A DNA stretch of 64,000 nt from Ciona intestinalis (taxonomy: Eukaryota > Chordata > Ascidiacea > Phlebobranchia > Cionidae), in assembly GCF_000224145.3 (NCBI RefSeq), contig NW_004190347.2:205165-269164 (forward strand), in the 5' to 3' direction. How positions within the stretch are numbered: the first letter of the stretch is position 1; every line of letters starts with the position of its first letter. Below, piece by piece: positions 25,401-34,500 of the stretch. Position numbers and translations under genes: made by a program. Below the pieces are notes generated by a model, which worked only from the letters and a program-made list of their open reading frames with translations, had not been told where the DNA came from and ran no database searches.

Positions 25401-26827
25401 GCGAATGATTGAGTAGATGTAACTTAAATTATCCTCGCATAGCGGGGCAAACGACAGTCGTTATAACACGGGTGTTCTGTTTCATACACCTCATTCATGC
25501 TTACAAGTTATCACGTATGTAACTTATTTATACTTGGCGGGGAAAATGACAGTCGTTATAACACGGGTGCGGGCACAAGGTATACGAAACAGAAGACCCG
25601 TGTTGTAACGACTGCCATTGCCCCACCATGCGAGGTTAAAGCAGTTACATTCAATATTTGAACTGCAGAAAAAATGACACAGTTAAACACATTTAAGCGA
25701 TATTTTGACTTGATTTTTCCCCCAGGGTATGGTCCATTGTATGGAGAGAAACCCTGATGTTCTAACTACATTTGGACTTGGTGGGGAAAAAGGAGGGATA
25801 CGATTATGGAGTCCTAGCAGTGTTTTTGAATGTGAGTTTGTATATTTGCTTAGTTTGAAATACATGAACTATAACGATCCTGTATAAAACGGCATCGTTA
25901 TAACACGGATGTTCTGTTCCACACGCCTTTAAGACTCATCACCTAACTTTAATTGCTCCAACCCAGTGGCCACCAGTTGGTTGACCAAACTGTCGGCCAT
26001 ATAGAAAAAACAACTATCCACAAGTTACATACGTGGTTACTCGTAAGCAGGCACGAGGTGTATGAAACAGATCACCCGTGTTATAACGACTGTCATTACC
26101 CCGCTATGCGAGGATAAATAAGTTATATTTATATACATTTAACACTTCGTTGTCTTTGAATGGCGTAGCAACCACAGTCGTTACCTCGTGCCCGCTTACG
26201 AGTTACCAACTATGTAACTTTGCGGGTGTATGAAACAGAACAGCTGTGTTATAACGACTCGTTGTCCCGCCACACTAGGACAAAATCACATTCCTTCATT
26301 TATTTATTTATACTCCAACAGTAAGCGAGCACTTCCCAAACGCTGAGAATGTTGTTGCAACATCCGATGCTCCGATGGCAGAAGATGATCTTGTGATGTT
26401 GAACTCTGCTCCTGATGTCCTGGATGTTGCTGGGATCGGGAAGAGCACGGAAGTGGATGTTAGGGTCACAAGGATGCCAAGATTAAAGAAGAAGATTTTA
26501 TCAGAATCGAATTTAAACGGAAATCAAAAACTGAAAATCAAAAAATCTTTGAAAAATCTTTCAATTTCTGGGGAAAATTTAATGGAATCGGACAATACGG
26601 GTGTTGTGGGTTCTGAATGCGCAAATAAGAAGCAAAGAATGGTCGAAAACTGTTCCCAGATTATATCACAAACTGTAGATACGAATGAAACAGCTGACCC
26701 TACGGTTGTGAATGATAGTTCTAACGTTAAAGACGCTCAAACTAAAAGAGTTAAATCCGGTAGTGCGAAAAGGCGGCAGCGGCGAAAGAAAACGCATACA
26801 CGTAAAACGGCATTAAGTGGAAATTAA
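13424..26827 (+). CDS. PWP1: Periodic tryptophan protein 1 homologue (WD40 ribosome-biogenesis factor)
   Basis: Nucleolar WD-repeat protein; in the family it supports rRNA synthesis and ribosome biogenesis. Exons: 13424-13560, 14032-14222, 14447-14535, 14892-14997, 15156-15281, 15829-15929, 16638-16726, 17414-17510, 18174-18209, 22584-22662 (or 22666/7), 23160 (or 23134)-23239, 25155-25373, 25726-25831, 26322-26827; about 653 residues. The N-terminus has the family signature ([18 protein letters not shown]), then an Asp-rich stretch and [11 protein letters not shown]. Next come [98 protein letters not shown] and [13 protein letters not shown], which follow human PWP1 closely. The C-terminal ~150 residues form a basic, low-complexity tail ([13 protein letters not shown]) much longer than in human PWP1 (~500 aa). 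Exon 9 is only 36 nt. A C1q-domain gene sits antisense inside intron 9. One junction (exon 10/11) is ambiguous. Confidence 0.93.
14055..14190 (+). repeat. In-frame 15-bp repeat coding for the acidic tract of PWP1
   Basis: About seven imperfect copies of AATGATGATGTCACA within exon 2, read as (N/D)DDV(T/R) pentapeptides. It provides the Asp-rich segment typical of PWP1 N-termini. The units differ by single bases, some silent. Confidence 0.85.
15345..15645 (+). mobile_element. SINE body and two tail units in PWP1 intron 5
   Basis: GGTTGTCTGAATTGCAAGCC body then two GAGGTGTATGAAACAGAACACC...CGTTGCCCCG units, tail GATAAATAAGTTACAT about 200 nt before exon 6. Confidence 0.82.
16309..16620 (+). 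repeat. Degenerate ~30-bp tandem repeat in PWP1 intron 6
   Basis: About ten diverged copies of ACGTGCCCATYCATTACTGT with CCACTAACA spacers, ending 17 bp before the exon 7 acceptor. Confidence 0.75.
16870..17052. mobile_element. MITE with CAGTGGCGC(A/G)GCCAG inverted ends, PWP1 intron 7
   Basis: Perfectly placed inverted ends CAGTGGCGCGGCCAG and CTGGCTGCGCCACTG around A/T homopolymers and AAAAGGGGGGGGGTCGCGAC. Such ends are typical of small hAT-like elements (inference). Confidence 0.88.
17085..17270 (+). mobile_element. Second SINE-like family (GGCGTGC.TCGCTGTAG.ACC body), PWP1 intron 7
   Basis: TGTCCTTGGGCAGGACACAT, GGTCCAACTCTGGCTTAATTC and CAATGGCGTGCTTCGCTGTAG. It shares the TCCTTGGGC segment with the composite SINE, so it may be an alternative body on a related head. 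Confidence 0.7.
18576..21326 (-). CDS. Secreted protein with two C1q domains, nested in PWP1 intron 9
   Basis: Predicted exons: 20893-21326, 19500-19600, 19044-19402, 18576-18755; phases match, 357 residues. An N-terminal signal peptide ([20 protein letters not shown]) precedes C1q domain 1 in exons 1-2: [63 protein letters not shown] and TTFSGHLL. A Lys/Arg-rich linker ([16 protein letters not shown]) leads to C1q domain 2 in exons 3-4: [66 protein letters not shown] and [12 protein letters not shown]. There is no collagen region. C1q-domain proteins of this secreted type act as pattern-recognition lectins in invertebrates; the ligand cannot be read here. The intron falls at different places in the two domains. 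The gene lies wholly inside a PWP1 intron on the opposite strand. Confidence 0.88.
18850..18960 (+). mobile_element. SINE tail unit in C1q intron 3 / PWP1 intron 9
   Basis: GTAGCTCGTAAGCAGGAACG to GATAAATGAGTTACATTCATTC; antisense to the C1q gene, sense to PWP1. Confidence 0.78.
19663..19857 (+). mobile_element. MITE in C1q-gene intron 1
   Basis: GTACTGCGGGGTAAGATGG ... CGCCACCCTACTGTA; full length with the GGGGTAAG variant on one side. Confidence 0.9.
20371..20498. mobile_element. MITE with AAAGGTGGYTGTACACAGTAT inverted ends
   Basis: 128 bp, left AAAGGTGGTTGTACACAGTA and right TACTGTGTACAGCCACCTTT are almost perfect complements; inside is GCATGCGGCAGCGAAATCCG. C1q intron 1. Confidence 0.88.
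20816..20888 (+). mobile_element. Half MITE abutting the C1q exon 1 donor
   Basis: Left end and CGTGATCGTGTTTTAAACAA retained; the sequence then stops at the splice donor (GTAAGT on the minus strand, 20887-20892) of the C1q gene. Confidence 0.8.
21809..21965 (-). mobile_element. MITE, left end truncated
   Basis: AAGATGGGACAC to TTACCCCACCATACTATA; upstream of the C1q gene start. Confidence 0.82.
22788..23095 (-). repeat. 71-bp minisatellite array, about 4 copies, in PWP1 intron 10
   Basis: Opposite orientation to the 6.4-kb array, ends 38 nt before the acceptor of PWP1 exon 11. Three units are nearly identical, indicating recent homogenisation. Confidence 0.9.
23377..23508. mobile_element. 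AAAGGTTGCTG-type MITE, second copy
   Basis: Same family, inverted interior (CGGATTTTGCTGCCGCATGC); PWP1 intron 11. Confidence 0.85.
24176..24357 (-). mobile_element. MITE, near full length
   Basis: ACAGTAGGGTGGGGGAAGATG ... CTTCCCCCATCCTACTATA, right arm shortened; PWP1 intron 11. Confidence 0.88.
24626..24772 (+). mobile_element. MITE, short variant
   Basis: TAGTACCGTGGGGTAAGATG with TACCGTTAGCACATAATATC, right end TCTTACCCCAATCTAGT. A further decayed relative may occupy 25018-25122. Confidence 0.72.
25415..25655. mobile_element. Inverted SINE tail units in PWP1 intron 12
   Basis: Two units in reverse orientation run into one in forward orientation near 25567, forming a large foldback; the forward tail ends about 70 nt before exon 13. 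Confidence 0.8.
25893..26310 (+). mobile_element. SINE cluster in PWP1 intron 13
   Basis: Body CCAACCCAGTGGCCACCAGTTG, GCAGGCACGAGGTGTATGAA units, tail TCACATTCCTTCATTTATTT running to within about 12 nt of the exon 14 acceptor. Confidence 0.82.
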
Positions 26828-26831
26828 TAAA
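26826..26831 (+). terminator. AATAAA overlapping the PWP1 stop codon
   Basis: The TAA stop at 26825-26827 forms the first bases of an AATAAA hexamer. If it is used, the 3' UTR is only about 20 nt. No other AATAAA is obvious before the repeat dimer that begins near 26877. Confidence 0.45.
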
Positions 26832-26876
26832 TTTTATCCCATTGAAAAATGTGAAGTGCTTTATACGATTTGTATT

Positions 26877-27118
26877 GTCTGCTTATCCACACACTGCAAT
26901 AGCTTCAGCAACTCGACTGTGGGCATGGGAGTGGCAACCGTGGATAAGTCACTCAAGTTCCCACCCACGAGAATATAAATGACCAAACCAACCAAAAGTC
27001 ATGTCTGCTTATCCACACACTGCAATAGCTTCAGCAACTCGACTGTGGGCATGGGAGTGGCAACCATTGATAAGTCACTTAAGTTCCCACTCACGAAGAT
27101 ATAAATGACCAAACAAAG
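26877..27118 (+). repeat. 125-bp tandem dimer, second locus
   Basis: Two head-to-tail copies starting GTCTGCTTATCCACACACTG, beginning about 50 bp after the PWP1 stop. Both loci carry exactly two units, so the dimer probably moves as one element. Confidence 0.88.
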
Positions 27119-27414
27119 AAAAATTCGTTTGTTTTATTTATTTTGCATATTTTAGACGCAGGGGATTAAATACTTAAATATTGGAAACAATCTTTAGACA
27201 TCTATAGTTTAGTTTCCCCGCCATAGGGTATTTAAATTGCAAATCAACCAATCAGAAATAAGTGTATTTGCGCAATTGTTTTGGTGCTGGTTTTCGCTTC
27301 AGCCCTATACGTTATCTCCTTACTACCAACCTCTTAACACTTTCCATCAGCCTAATCTGTAACTTTCCGAGAATTCTTAACTAGTGCCCATTAGTTTTAC
27401 CTTTTGGTGCTAGT

Positions 27415-27552
27415 GAAGAATCCCTCCCCCACCTTATTTGCTAACCACTAATCCCTAGGTTAGGGGGTTAGTGGTTATAGGGGTTAGTAGTTAGTTGTTA
27501 TAGGGGTTAGTGGTTAGCAAATAAGGTGGGGAGGGATTCTTCACTAGCACCT
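27415..27552. repeat. 138-bp imperfect palindrome
   Basis: Arms GGTGCTAGTGAAGAATCCCT and AGGGATTCTTCACTAGCACC with CACCTTATTTGCTAACCACTA paired inside and a TTAGTGGTTATAGGGG repeat loop. A decayed relative may lie at 28175-28300. Probably a small foldback element. Confidence 0.85.
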
Positions 27553-27854
27553 ACCCTTTTATTGACTGTAATCTGTAACTTATTTATCTTCACATGGCAC
27601 CGAAATAACTTTCTCTGGCTTGGTTGTTCAGGAAATACAATAACTTTAAGGTTTGGCCCTTACCAAATAAAATGCAACTACATAGTTTATTGAAGAATAA
27701 AAATAACGGACAGTCTTTCATTGTAACAATCGTAAATTTATAGGCCTAATCAGCATTTCTTTGAGAAAATAAAGACGGTGTTTATCCTTGGAAAATACAG
27801 CAAGAATTGGTGTATACCATAAACAATATATGAGTAGGATATGTTTAGTATCTT

Positions 27855-28001
27855 AGTGACCGACCGCTGGGTTGAAGCAATTGTCGTTAAGTGTCTTGCC
27901 CAAGGACACATACGCCCACAATGGTAGCAGCGACGAGCCTTGAACCCATTACCTAATGGTTACAGGCAAGAGCGCTAACCATTACGCCACGGCGCCGCAC
28001 A
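27855..28001 (-). mobile_element. SINE head and body, well conserved tRNA-like region
   Basis: GCCGTGGCGTAATGGTTAGCG (box A-like) and GGGTTCAAGGCTCGTCGCTG (box B-like), then GGGCGTATGTGTCCTTGGGC. The tail is missing. Not a functional tRNA: the anticodon-arm region does not fold and the body follows directly. Confidence 0.85.
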
Positions 28002-28488
28002 AATCTAAATATAACAATAATTTCATTTTCTTGTAAAGGCAGATATATCATATGTGTTAATTACAAGGCAACAAATTTGCTTGAACGTTTACTAAGTGCA
28101 TTTGGTAAATATGGGATTACAAATCGGAACAACAGGTTTACAAAAATATTGCAATTGGAATATACAGAAACTGTTGTGGGTGCTGGTAAAAAATCCACCC
28201 ACTGCGTTAACGTTAAATGCTAACTCTTAACTTCTAGCCTTTTTGTGCTCTTCATTTTTCATATGATGTCATGGGAAGATTCTTTACTAGTACCCTGATG
28301 TGTAATAATACTAAAAAAGAGTTAGTATAACTATAGCCATGGCCAAAGTCAGTAAACTTTTTAGAAGGTGGGGATATTGGGATGCGCGTTTTTTAAAACA
28401 AATTTTGTGCCAGTCTTTACAGATTAAAGCAGTGTGAAAAGTTTCTGAGTAGCCCCACCACCCAAGTTTGATGCCCATGACCGTGGCT

Positions 28489-28494
28489 TTTATT
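28489..28494 (-). terminator. AATAAA polyadenylation signal of DD3-3 paralogue 1
   Basis: AATAAA on the minus strand about 85 nt past the stop codon at 28580-28582. Confidence 0.6.
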
Positions 28495-28579
28495 TTTTGT
28501 GGCTTTTATGTGCTGTGTGCTACAGATGATAAATACTGTGGTAATGTGCTCAAAGTATTTGGAGTACCGAGTAGAGCTT

Positions 28580-31500
28580 CTACTTATTTCTTGCGGTGAC
28601 AATTATATGTCCTTTCTGGCTTCTGTTGGTAAAGTTGTTGTTCCTTGTGCACATGTAGTGATAGTTTCCTTTCCTCAGTTTAAACACCATACCAGCAAAT
28701 GAAGCATGTGCATTGTTGAGTTGGACCTGCAGAGTTGCTTTTCTGGCAACAGATTGACCTTGACAGTCTGAACTTTTCTCACACCTGCAAGATTATTAGG
28801 TAAGTAAAAAGGATTGCTCTGTTGTTTTTTATTTTACTGTGGTGCAAATATTTTATTTTTTTAGAAGAATGTATGCCTTTACTTTAACTTTTAAGAATAC
28901 TTTTGTTGGGGGAAGTTCTTTGGTACAAAATCCTTTATCACTTTAGCAGTCAGTCATTAAAAAGGTTTATGTTTTGTCTTTGCCAAAATAAAGTAGAGCA
29001 CTTCCTAAGAGCAGCTTTATTTTTAAAAGCACCAGAGTTTGGACTTTAGCGAAATTTATAACATCTTGCTAGAATATTCCATTAAAATCGTGTGTAACAA
29101 AACTGCAGAAATAAATGATGTTTAAGTAAATACCTACAGCTAAATCTGTTGCGAAATTTATAGAGTATAGCTGGAATATGTATATATTCTATTAAAATTG
29201 TGTGTAACAAAACTGTAAGCATAAATAACAACAGCTAGATCAGATACAAAATAATACTTACGAATAATAACCCCCACTAGCCAGTTGAATCGCATTATTT
29301 CTACGAATCTCTTCAGGAGTTGAACCATGAATACCAAGGCTACTCCATACCACTTCCATGTCTATAGAATATATTAATAAATATTAATTGAATAATGAAT
29401 AACTATGTATTGTTATGTTGAGTTTTCTTTAGCTTTCGTTTCTCATTTATTTAAAATTAATATGATTTTTATACATTATAAACAAAAACAACCACTTAAG
29501 AATTATGATGGTTTTTGTACATAAAAAACAAACACACTACTTATAAAATAGAGTACTGAGTTTAAACAATTATTTAAAAAATAAGTTACACTCATTCATT
29601 ATAAAGTATTGACTCTTTTTTGTATCCTTAAAATGTTTGCCCCGTTAAACTACATTTAAAATAACACTTTTGTGTAGGCCTATATTTTTATATATAAACT
29701 ATATAGGCCTGTATAGCATTGTGAATTCATTAATTTTTATTGTTTAAACTTCTGTAATAACAATCCCATATAAACCCAGCATACTTTGATGAATGGTAGA
29801 GTTCTCATAAGTGCATGGAAAGTTTTCCGATGGATCTTGAATCTCAACAAAGTTATGACGATCAGTGCCTCCCGTTCCCTCCCCTGCATCGCCTGTGTCT
29901 CCGTCACCACCAGGGGCGCCTGTGAGTGGGTTATGTTATTTCTATGGTGATATTGTAAATTTGAAAAAAAGTGTTTTTTCTCTAACAAATCTAAATTTAG
30001 GTAAATAAAATATAATATATGTCTTTGGTTATCGACTAGTTAAGGACTCTGTAAGTTTGTTATGCTGTTTTTATGGTAACATTTTGGTCAGTTAATTCAC
30101 TTGGGTAAATTCTACCTTTGTTTTATTGGTAAGCAAGTTTTTTAGTAAAATTCAAAATTGGAAAATCTAAAAACCAAAATCTGTAGTACAACATATGCCA
30201 AGTAGGTAAAAGTAGCCTCACCAAAACATGTTAAGTGGTTTAATGTTTTTTATATTGAAAGATGGTGCATTAGTTGTTGTCTTGTAAGCATTGGCATAGG
30301 TATAGTGGCAGACATGTTTTGCTCACATGGACAACATAGTTAGTTATGAATGGAAACGGGATTACTAATTAACCTAAGAAATTCAGTGTCAATTTTGACA
30401 AATAGGAAGTTACTCATATTTTTGTCTGTTTGTGTATAACTTATCTATCTGGCTATTGCCAATATATGTCTCGCATGTCAGTCTGTCCCCCCCCTGTGGA
30501 TTGTAGCATATTTATCTGTTATTTGTCAGTTTGGCTGTGGTACCTGGCGCGCCAATCTGTCTGAAACAATTTAGCAATCTCTTGGTAGTTAGCCTTAAAC
30601 TTTTGTCAAGTTTATGAGTCTTCTGTGTTTTATTCTCGGTTCCTGTATCTGTTTTACTGATCAAAGCGCAACTTTAAAAATAGTGTTTTAAGCTTTTCAC
30701 AACAAACTTACGATTATTGTGAGAATTTGATCCCGTCCATTGAATGTGTATCAGTTCATCTTCCTTTACTACAAGTCTCTTTGGTATAAAGTCATACTCA
30801 ACAGCTGGGAATGTTTGGACAATGTTTCCCCGTTTCCCTCGAACATTAAGGTTGCGAATGGTGGCTGTTGGGCTAACTGCTGTGATGGCTGGGAGAGTAA
30901 TATAAAACATATCAAACAGTTTATTGTAGAACAAAATAAACCATATTCACACTGTTTTCAAGAATAGGATTAAATGGCATTTGGTATTTCGTCTTCTTAC
31001 TTTGTGCTACAGTTTGTGGTAGGATCATATAAATACATGTAAGTATTATATCTATGTTATATGAGCATATCATTAGCTTTTGCACATGCAATATTTTTAG
31101 GACACGAGTATTATTATTAATTCATGAGATATGTCTTGCATTGGAAAAAGATCAAATATCACTTGAAGTCTAACTTTTTGCTGCAGCTTATGATGAATCA
31201 AAACAGTGTTTAACACTGCTGCTGCTGCATATAAGAAATATATTTTTTACGAATAGGCGCATAGGGTTATGCGAGATTTGTCTGTAATAAAACGTACCTG
31301 CTGGCCTTTGTTCAAGGAAGAAAGCATGGCTACGGTCCTGGAAGGTACGTCCTGTTTGTTCCGTGTTAAGAGCCAGTTGTAGTGGTTGTCCGTCTGCCCC
31401 GATATCAACTAATGGGTTCTTTTGGATTACAGATGGTTTGATTATCACGTTGTTTTCTCTGTGGAAAAATAGTTTAAATTTTAGTAGACTTGTAGACATA

Positions 31501-34500
31501 GTTTAGTTATACATGTCATGTTCACTGTCGATTATAGTATGGCATGGGTGTCTTCTTATACACCATACACACATTTTATATATGGGTGTCTCTTTAATAC
31601 TTCATGCTTGTTTGCGCTCTAACTTTCGACTCTACACCAGAGAGGCAGAGACTAAAACAAGCTTAACATATGAAATTCTAAAGACTTAAATTATAAAACA
31701 AAACATTAAAAAGTAAAGAATAGACTTTCTTACTTCTGCTGGTTGTGATCGGATGTTGTACCAAAAGGATCGTAATCATCAGTTGAAATATTGTAACGGA
31801 TTCTGAAGACGCATCTTTTCTTGTTTCCGCTCGGAAAGTGGGGGATTTTCCATGTGTAGTTGAGGGGAACCCCGTCTAAACTATTCCCCAGGTGGTTCAC
31901 CCTTGACCATCCTGCTGGCTGTGATAGATGGGAGTTATGATGAATCTAACTTATATATTTCTGTTGGCCAACAGCTGAGTAACCACACTGTTGTTGCGAC
32001 AGACGTTATAACACGGGTCGACGGGTGTTCTGTTTCATACACCTCGTGCCCACTTACAAGTTACCACGTATGTAACTGATTTATCCTCGCATGGTGGGGT
32101 AACGACAGTCGTTATAACACTGGTGTTCTGTTTCATACACCTCGTGCCCGCTTACGAGTTACCACGTATGTAACTGATTTATCCTCGCATGGCGGGGCAC
32201 CGACAGTGGTTATGACAAGGGTGTTTTGTTTCATACACCCTAGCCTGCTTACAAGTTACCATGTATCAAGGAGTAGCCTTGTAGTCATAAATAATTAAAA
32301 TTGATCAGAATGTGGGACACTATTCATTATTTTCTATTCAATATGAATGAGATATTACAGTAAGGCACACCAGGGGACGTGCATTTTGGCTTCCTATTCT
32401 GTAGGAGTGAGGTTGTACAGTAAAGAACTCCAGGGATATGACTGCCTTTGCCCATTACATTACATTACTCTCTATTGTTTCAAATACCAATGAAAATAAA
32501 TCACCTGCCCTTAGCAGACTGTAATTACATTATTACTAGTATAGTAGTCTTAGAAATATAAATACTAAAGCCATTCACCTTACAGTCCAGTACAGGTGGC
32601 TTTACAAAACAAGCATCATTAATAGTTTCATGGTCAACTATCTTCTTTTGGTTGTATGGTTTCCCCCACGCGTAAACTATTCCCGCACTTGTTTTTTCAG
32701 CCGTGTTTTGTGCAAGACACTGAAAGTATCTATGTTACTTACTTTGTTATTCTAATTTTGTACAAAATTGTAACTTTTGATGTAAATAATTGTAACTTTT
32801 GGCCTGTATATTATAATACATATAAATGTACTTTATTATACTTTGTTATAACTTCTAATCATTTTTTTTTTAAATTACCAAACAAAATTTTACCAGATAT
32901 TAAAAAAAAATATGTATATATATATATATATGCATATAATAAAAAAACAGACCTTAATTAATTTTATTATTAGTTCTATATTTTACGACTCATGAACCAA
33001 ATTTTACCGTTGCTTCTGTTGTGTACGTGGGTGCCAATTCTAAATAATTATGATAATCCACCCATTGTCCTCCTTTGTCCGTGCATTGTGATGCGTTATT
33101 AACGGTTGACCAGTGCTTTCTGCCTCCCCCAGTGGCGAAAGTTTCAACGCATTCTCCGTATGTTCGCTTGTTAAAACTGTTGTCTTGGTAATACCTAGGT
33201 AGGTTGGTTAAGATTGTTAGTTTATTTGGTGTTACAGAATAATGTTTTATAACTGACACTCTTTCGCACACTTTTAACTGTAGCGTGTTTTAACAACTGT
33301 GTTCTGTTTCATACACCTCGTACCCACTTACAAGTTACCACGTATGTAACTTTGTGGGTGAATATTCTGTATGACCAACAATCCGTTACCAGCCAGCTTA
33401 CAAACATTGCTATACACTCTGTTTCATACACCTCGTACCCACTTACAAGTTACCACGTATGTAACTTTGTTGGTGAATATTCTGTATGACCAACAATCCG
33501 TTACCAGCCAGCTTACAAACATTGCCATACACTTACTTGCACATTGTTGCATTATGAGCCAACACAGCAATATCGGTCCACGGTGTTGGGTGCCAGTATG
33601 GATAATAATCTCTCTCCTCGGGACATTCGTAACCGCGCCTGTTTTCATTCGGGTTTTGTCGAGTGAAAATGGCGGACGATGTTCCTGCTTGGTTGTTCTT
33701 CAGTTGCTGGTCAGCAGTGAATAGCCCTGTGTGGTGTAATTGTTCTGTAATCTTATGCTCACTGTCGAGTTATAACATGGGTGTCTTCTCATACACCAGA
33801 CACACATGGTGTATTCACACACCTTATGCTCACTGTCGAGTTATAACATGGGTGTCTTCTCATACACCAGACACACATGATGTATTCATACACCTTATGC
33901 CCACTGTCGAGTTATAACATGGGTGTCTTCTTATACACCAGACACACATGATGTATTCAGACACCTCATGCTCACTGTCGAGCTATAACATGGGTGTCTT
34001 CTTATACACCAGACACACATGATGTATTCATACACCTCATGCTCACTGTTTAGTTATAGCATGGCCAATAGGTGTGCCATATACTGGCACAGAGTACAGT
34101 AGTTAGCCTCTAACCTAGGGGTTATGGGTTCAAAGATCGTCACTGCTACCATTCTGGGCATATGTGTCTTTGGGCAAGACCCTTAACGGCAATTGCTTCC
34201 TCCAGTTTTGGGTAATGGGCCAAATTCGGCCTAAATCGTAACACCTTAACAAGAACCTCACCCATATAGAAAAATGGGTGTCTTCTTATACACCAGACAC
34301 ACATAACATATCATAAACCTCACTTCTTTATAAGAATACCCCATTACTATCAGTCATTACCTTTATTGCGTTCCCTCCTGTAACAACTGTCGTACCACTC
34401 CCATGATTCATGAAGACCGCGATCAGATCTTGTGCTTCTTCTCGTTCTAACGTTAGTTAGTGTTTCTGATTCTGGATCACGCCTTGGCGGCTTAGTGTAA

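Larger units (their letters stand above)
26878..28488. other. Convergent spacer between PWP1 and DD3-3 paralogue 1
   Basis: Filled by the 125-bp dimer, the 138-bp palindrome and a SINE head; no coding evidence. Confidence 0.6.

Noticed and set aside
27930..27995. tRNA gene
   Set aside because: Box A- and box B-like words are present, but they continue into the SINE body seen in several other copies and do not fold into a full cloverleaf.
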